Part shown: piece by piece, positions 12,872-12,943 of the stretch
How positions within the stretch are numbered: the stretch's first letter is position 1
How the letters are laid out: each line of letters begins with the position of its first letter
Assembly (NCBI GenBank): GCA_002284615.2
Contig: MU069776.1
Coordinates: 1-12,943, forward strand
Direction: 5' to 3'
Origin: Dunaliella salina
Taxonomy: Eukaryota; Chlorophyta; Chlorophyceae; Chlamydomonadales; Dunaliellaceae
Length of the DNA stretch: 12,943 bases
Program-made: the position numbers and the translations under genes
Notes under the pieces: generated by a model
The model's database searches: none
Seen by the model: the letters and a program-made list of their open reading frames with translations, nothing else
What the model was told of the DNA's origin: nothing

Positions 12872-12943
12872 CACACACACACACACAACACGCATAAGGC
12901 ACACACACACACACAAGTGCGCGCGCGCACACACACACACACA
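12872..12943. repeat. interrupted (CA)n / (GC)n microsatellite at the right edge
   Basis: CA runs at 12872-12887, 12900-12915 and 12929-12943 are separated by AACACGCATAAGG and by AGTGCGCGCGCG. The array reaches the window edge. Confidence 0.95.

Noticed and set aside
12568..12942. Minus-strand open frame of 124 codons at the right edge as an upstream CWC24 exon
   Set aside because: It consists largely of translated CA/TG repeats and lacks CCCH or other family sequence.
1..12943. CRISPR array, prokaryotic operon, tRNA or rRNA genes
   Set aside because: No regular repeat-spacer structure, no prokaryotic gene organisation, and no tRNA A/B boxes or rRNA sequence were seen; splice signals and LINEs indicate a eukaryotic nuclear genome.

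Overview
This is eukaryotic nuclear DNA, most likely from the green lineage (a green or charophyte alga, or an early land plant). Three things point that way: a U6 snRNA-like sequence with plant-type ends, GT-AG introns in a CWC24/RNF113 splicing-factor gene whose C-terminus looks plant-like, and LINEs whose domains resemble those of algal elements. The species cannot be named from the sequence. Long CA/TG arrays lie at both edges and at 9541-9688.

Layout. 1-66 is a CA array. 215-314 is a U6 snRNA gene or pseudogene. 315-1505 has no recognisable gene. 1506-9540 is a graveyard of non-LTR retrotransposons. Two groups can be told apart. LINE-A is on the plus strand (about 2890-8531), with a related shorter copy, LINE-B (about 8843-9540). 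LINE-R carries RNase H, a zinc finger and a C-terminal PD-(D/E)XK nuclease, and occurs on both strands. LINE-A has been split by at least four later insertions. Three have target-site duplications (TSDs) readable in the sequence: 3163-4707 (minus LINE-R, 10-bp TSD), 5358-6084 (unidentified, 13-bp TSD) and 6558-6851 (minus LINE-R 3' end, 9-bp TSD with one mismatch). A fourth lies at about 7380-7855. Two of the insertions carry very short LINE-R tails of 44 bp and 24 bp, each with its own TSD. All LINE ORFs are broken.

The host gene is on the minus strand at the right end. A RING exon (12284-12407) and the final exon (10820-10925) join in phase to give a complete C3HC4 RING and the C-terminus of a CWC24/RNF113-type spliceosomal protein. 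Its upstream exons, including the expected CCCH finger, lie outside the window or were not recognised. The intron between the two exons (10926-12283) holds three decayed tandem copies of the RING exon, and a stretch rich in AGCGCT-like motifs around GC-rich exon-like DNA. 9689-10819 has no recognisable gene apart from probable 3' UTR of the host gene.

The most notable signals are the extremely short LINE-R insertions with TSDs, the polypyrimidine 3' end of LINE-R, an insertion whose TSD creates GT-AG borders, and the tandem decaying RING exon copies inside the host-gene intron.
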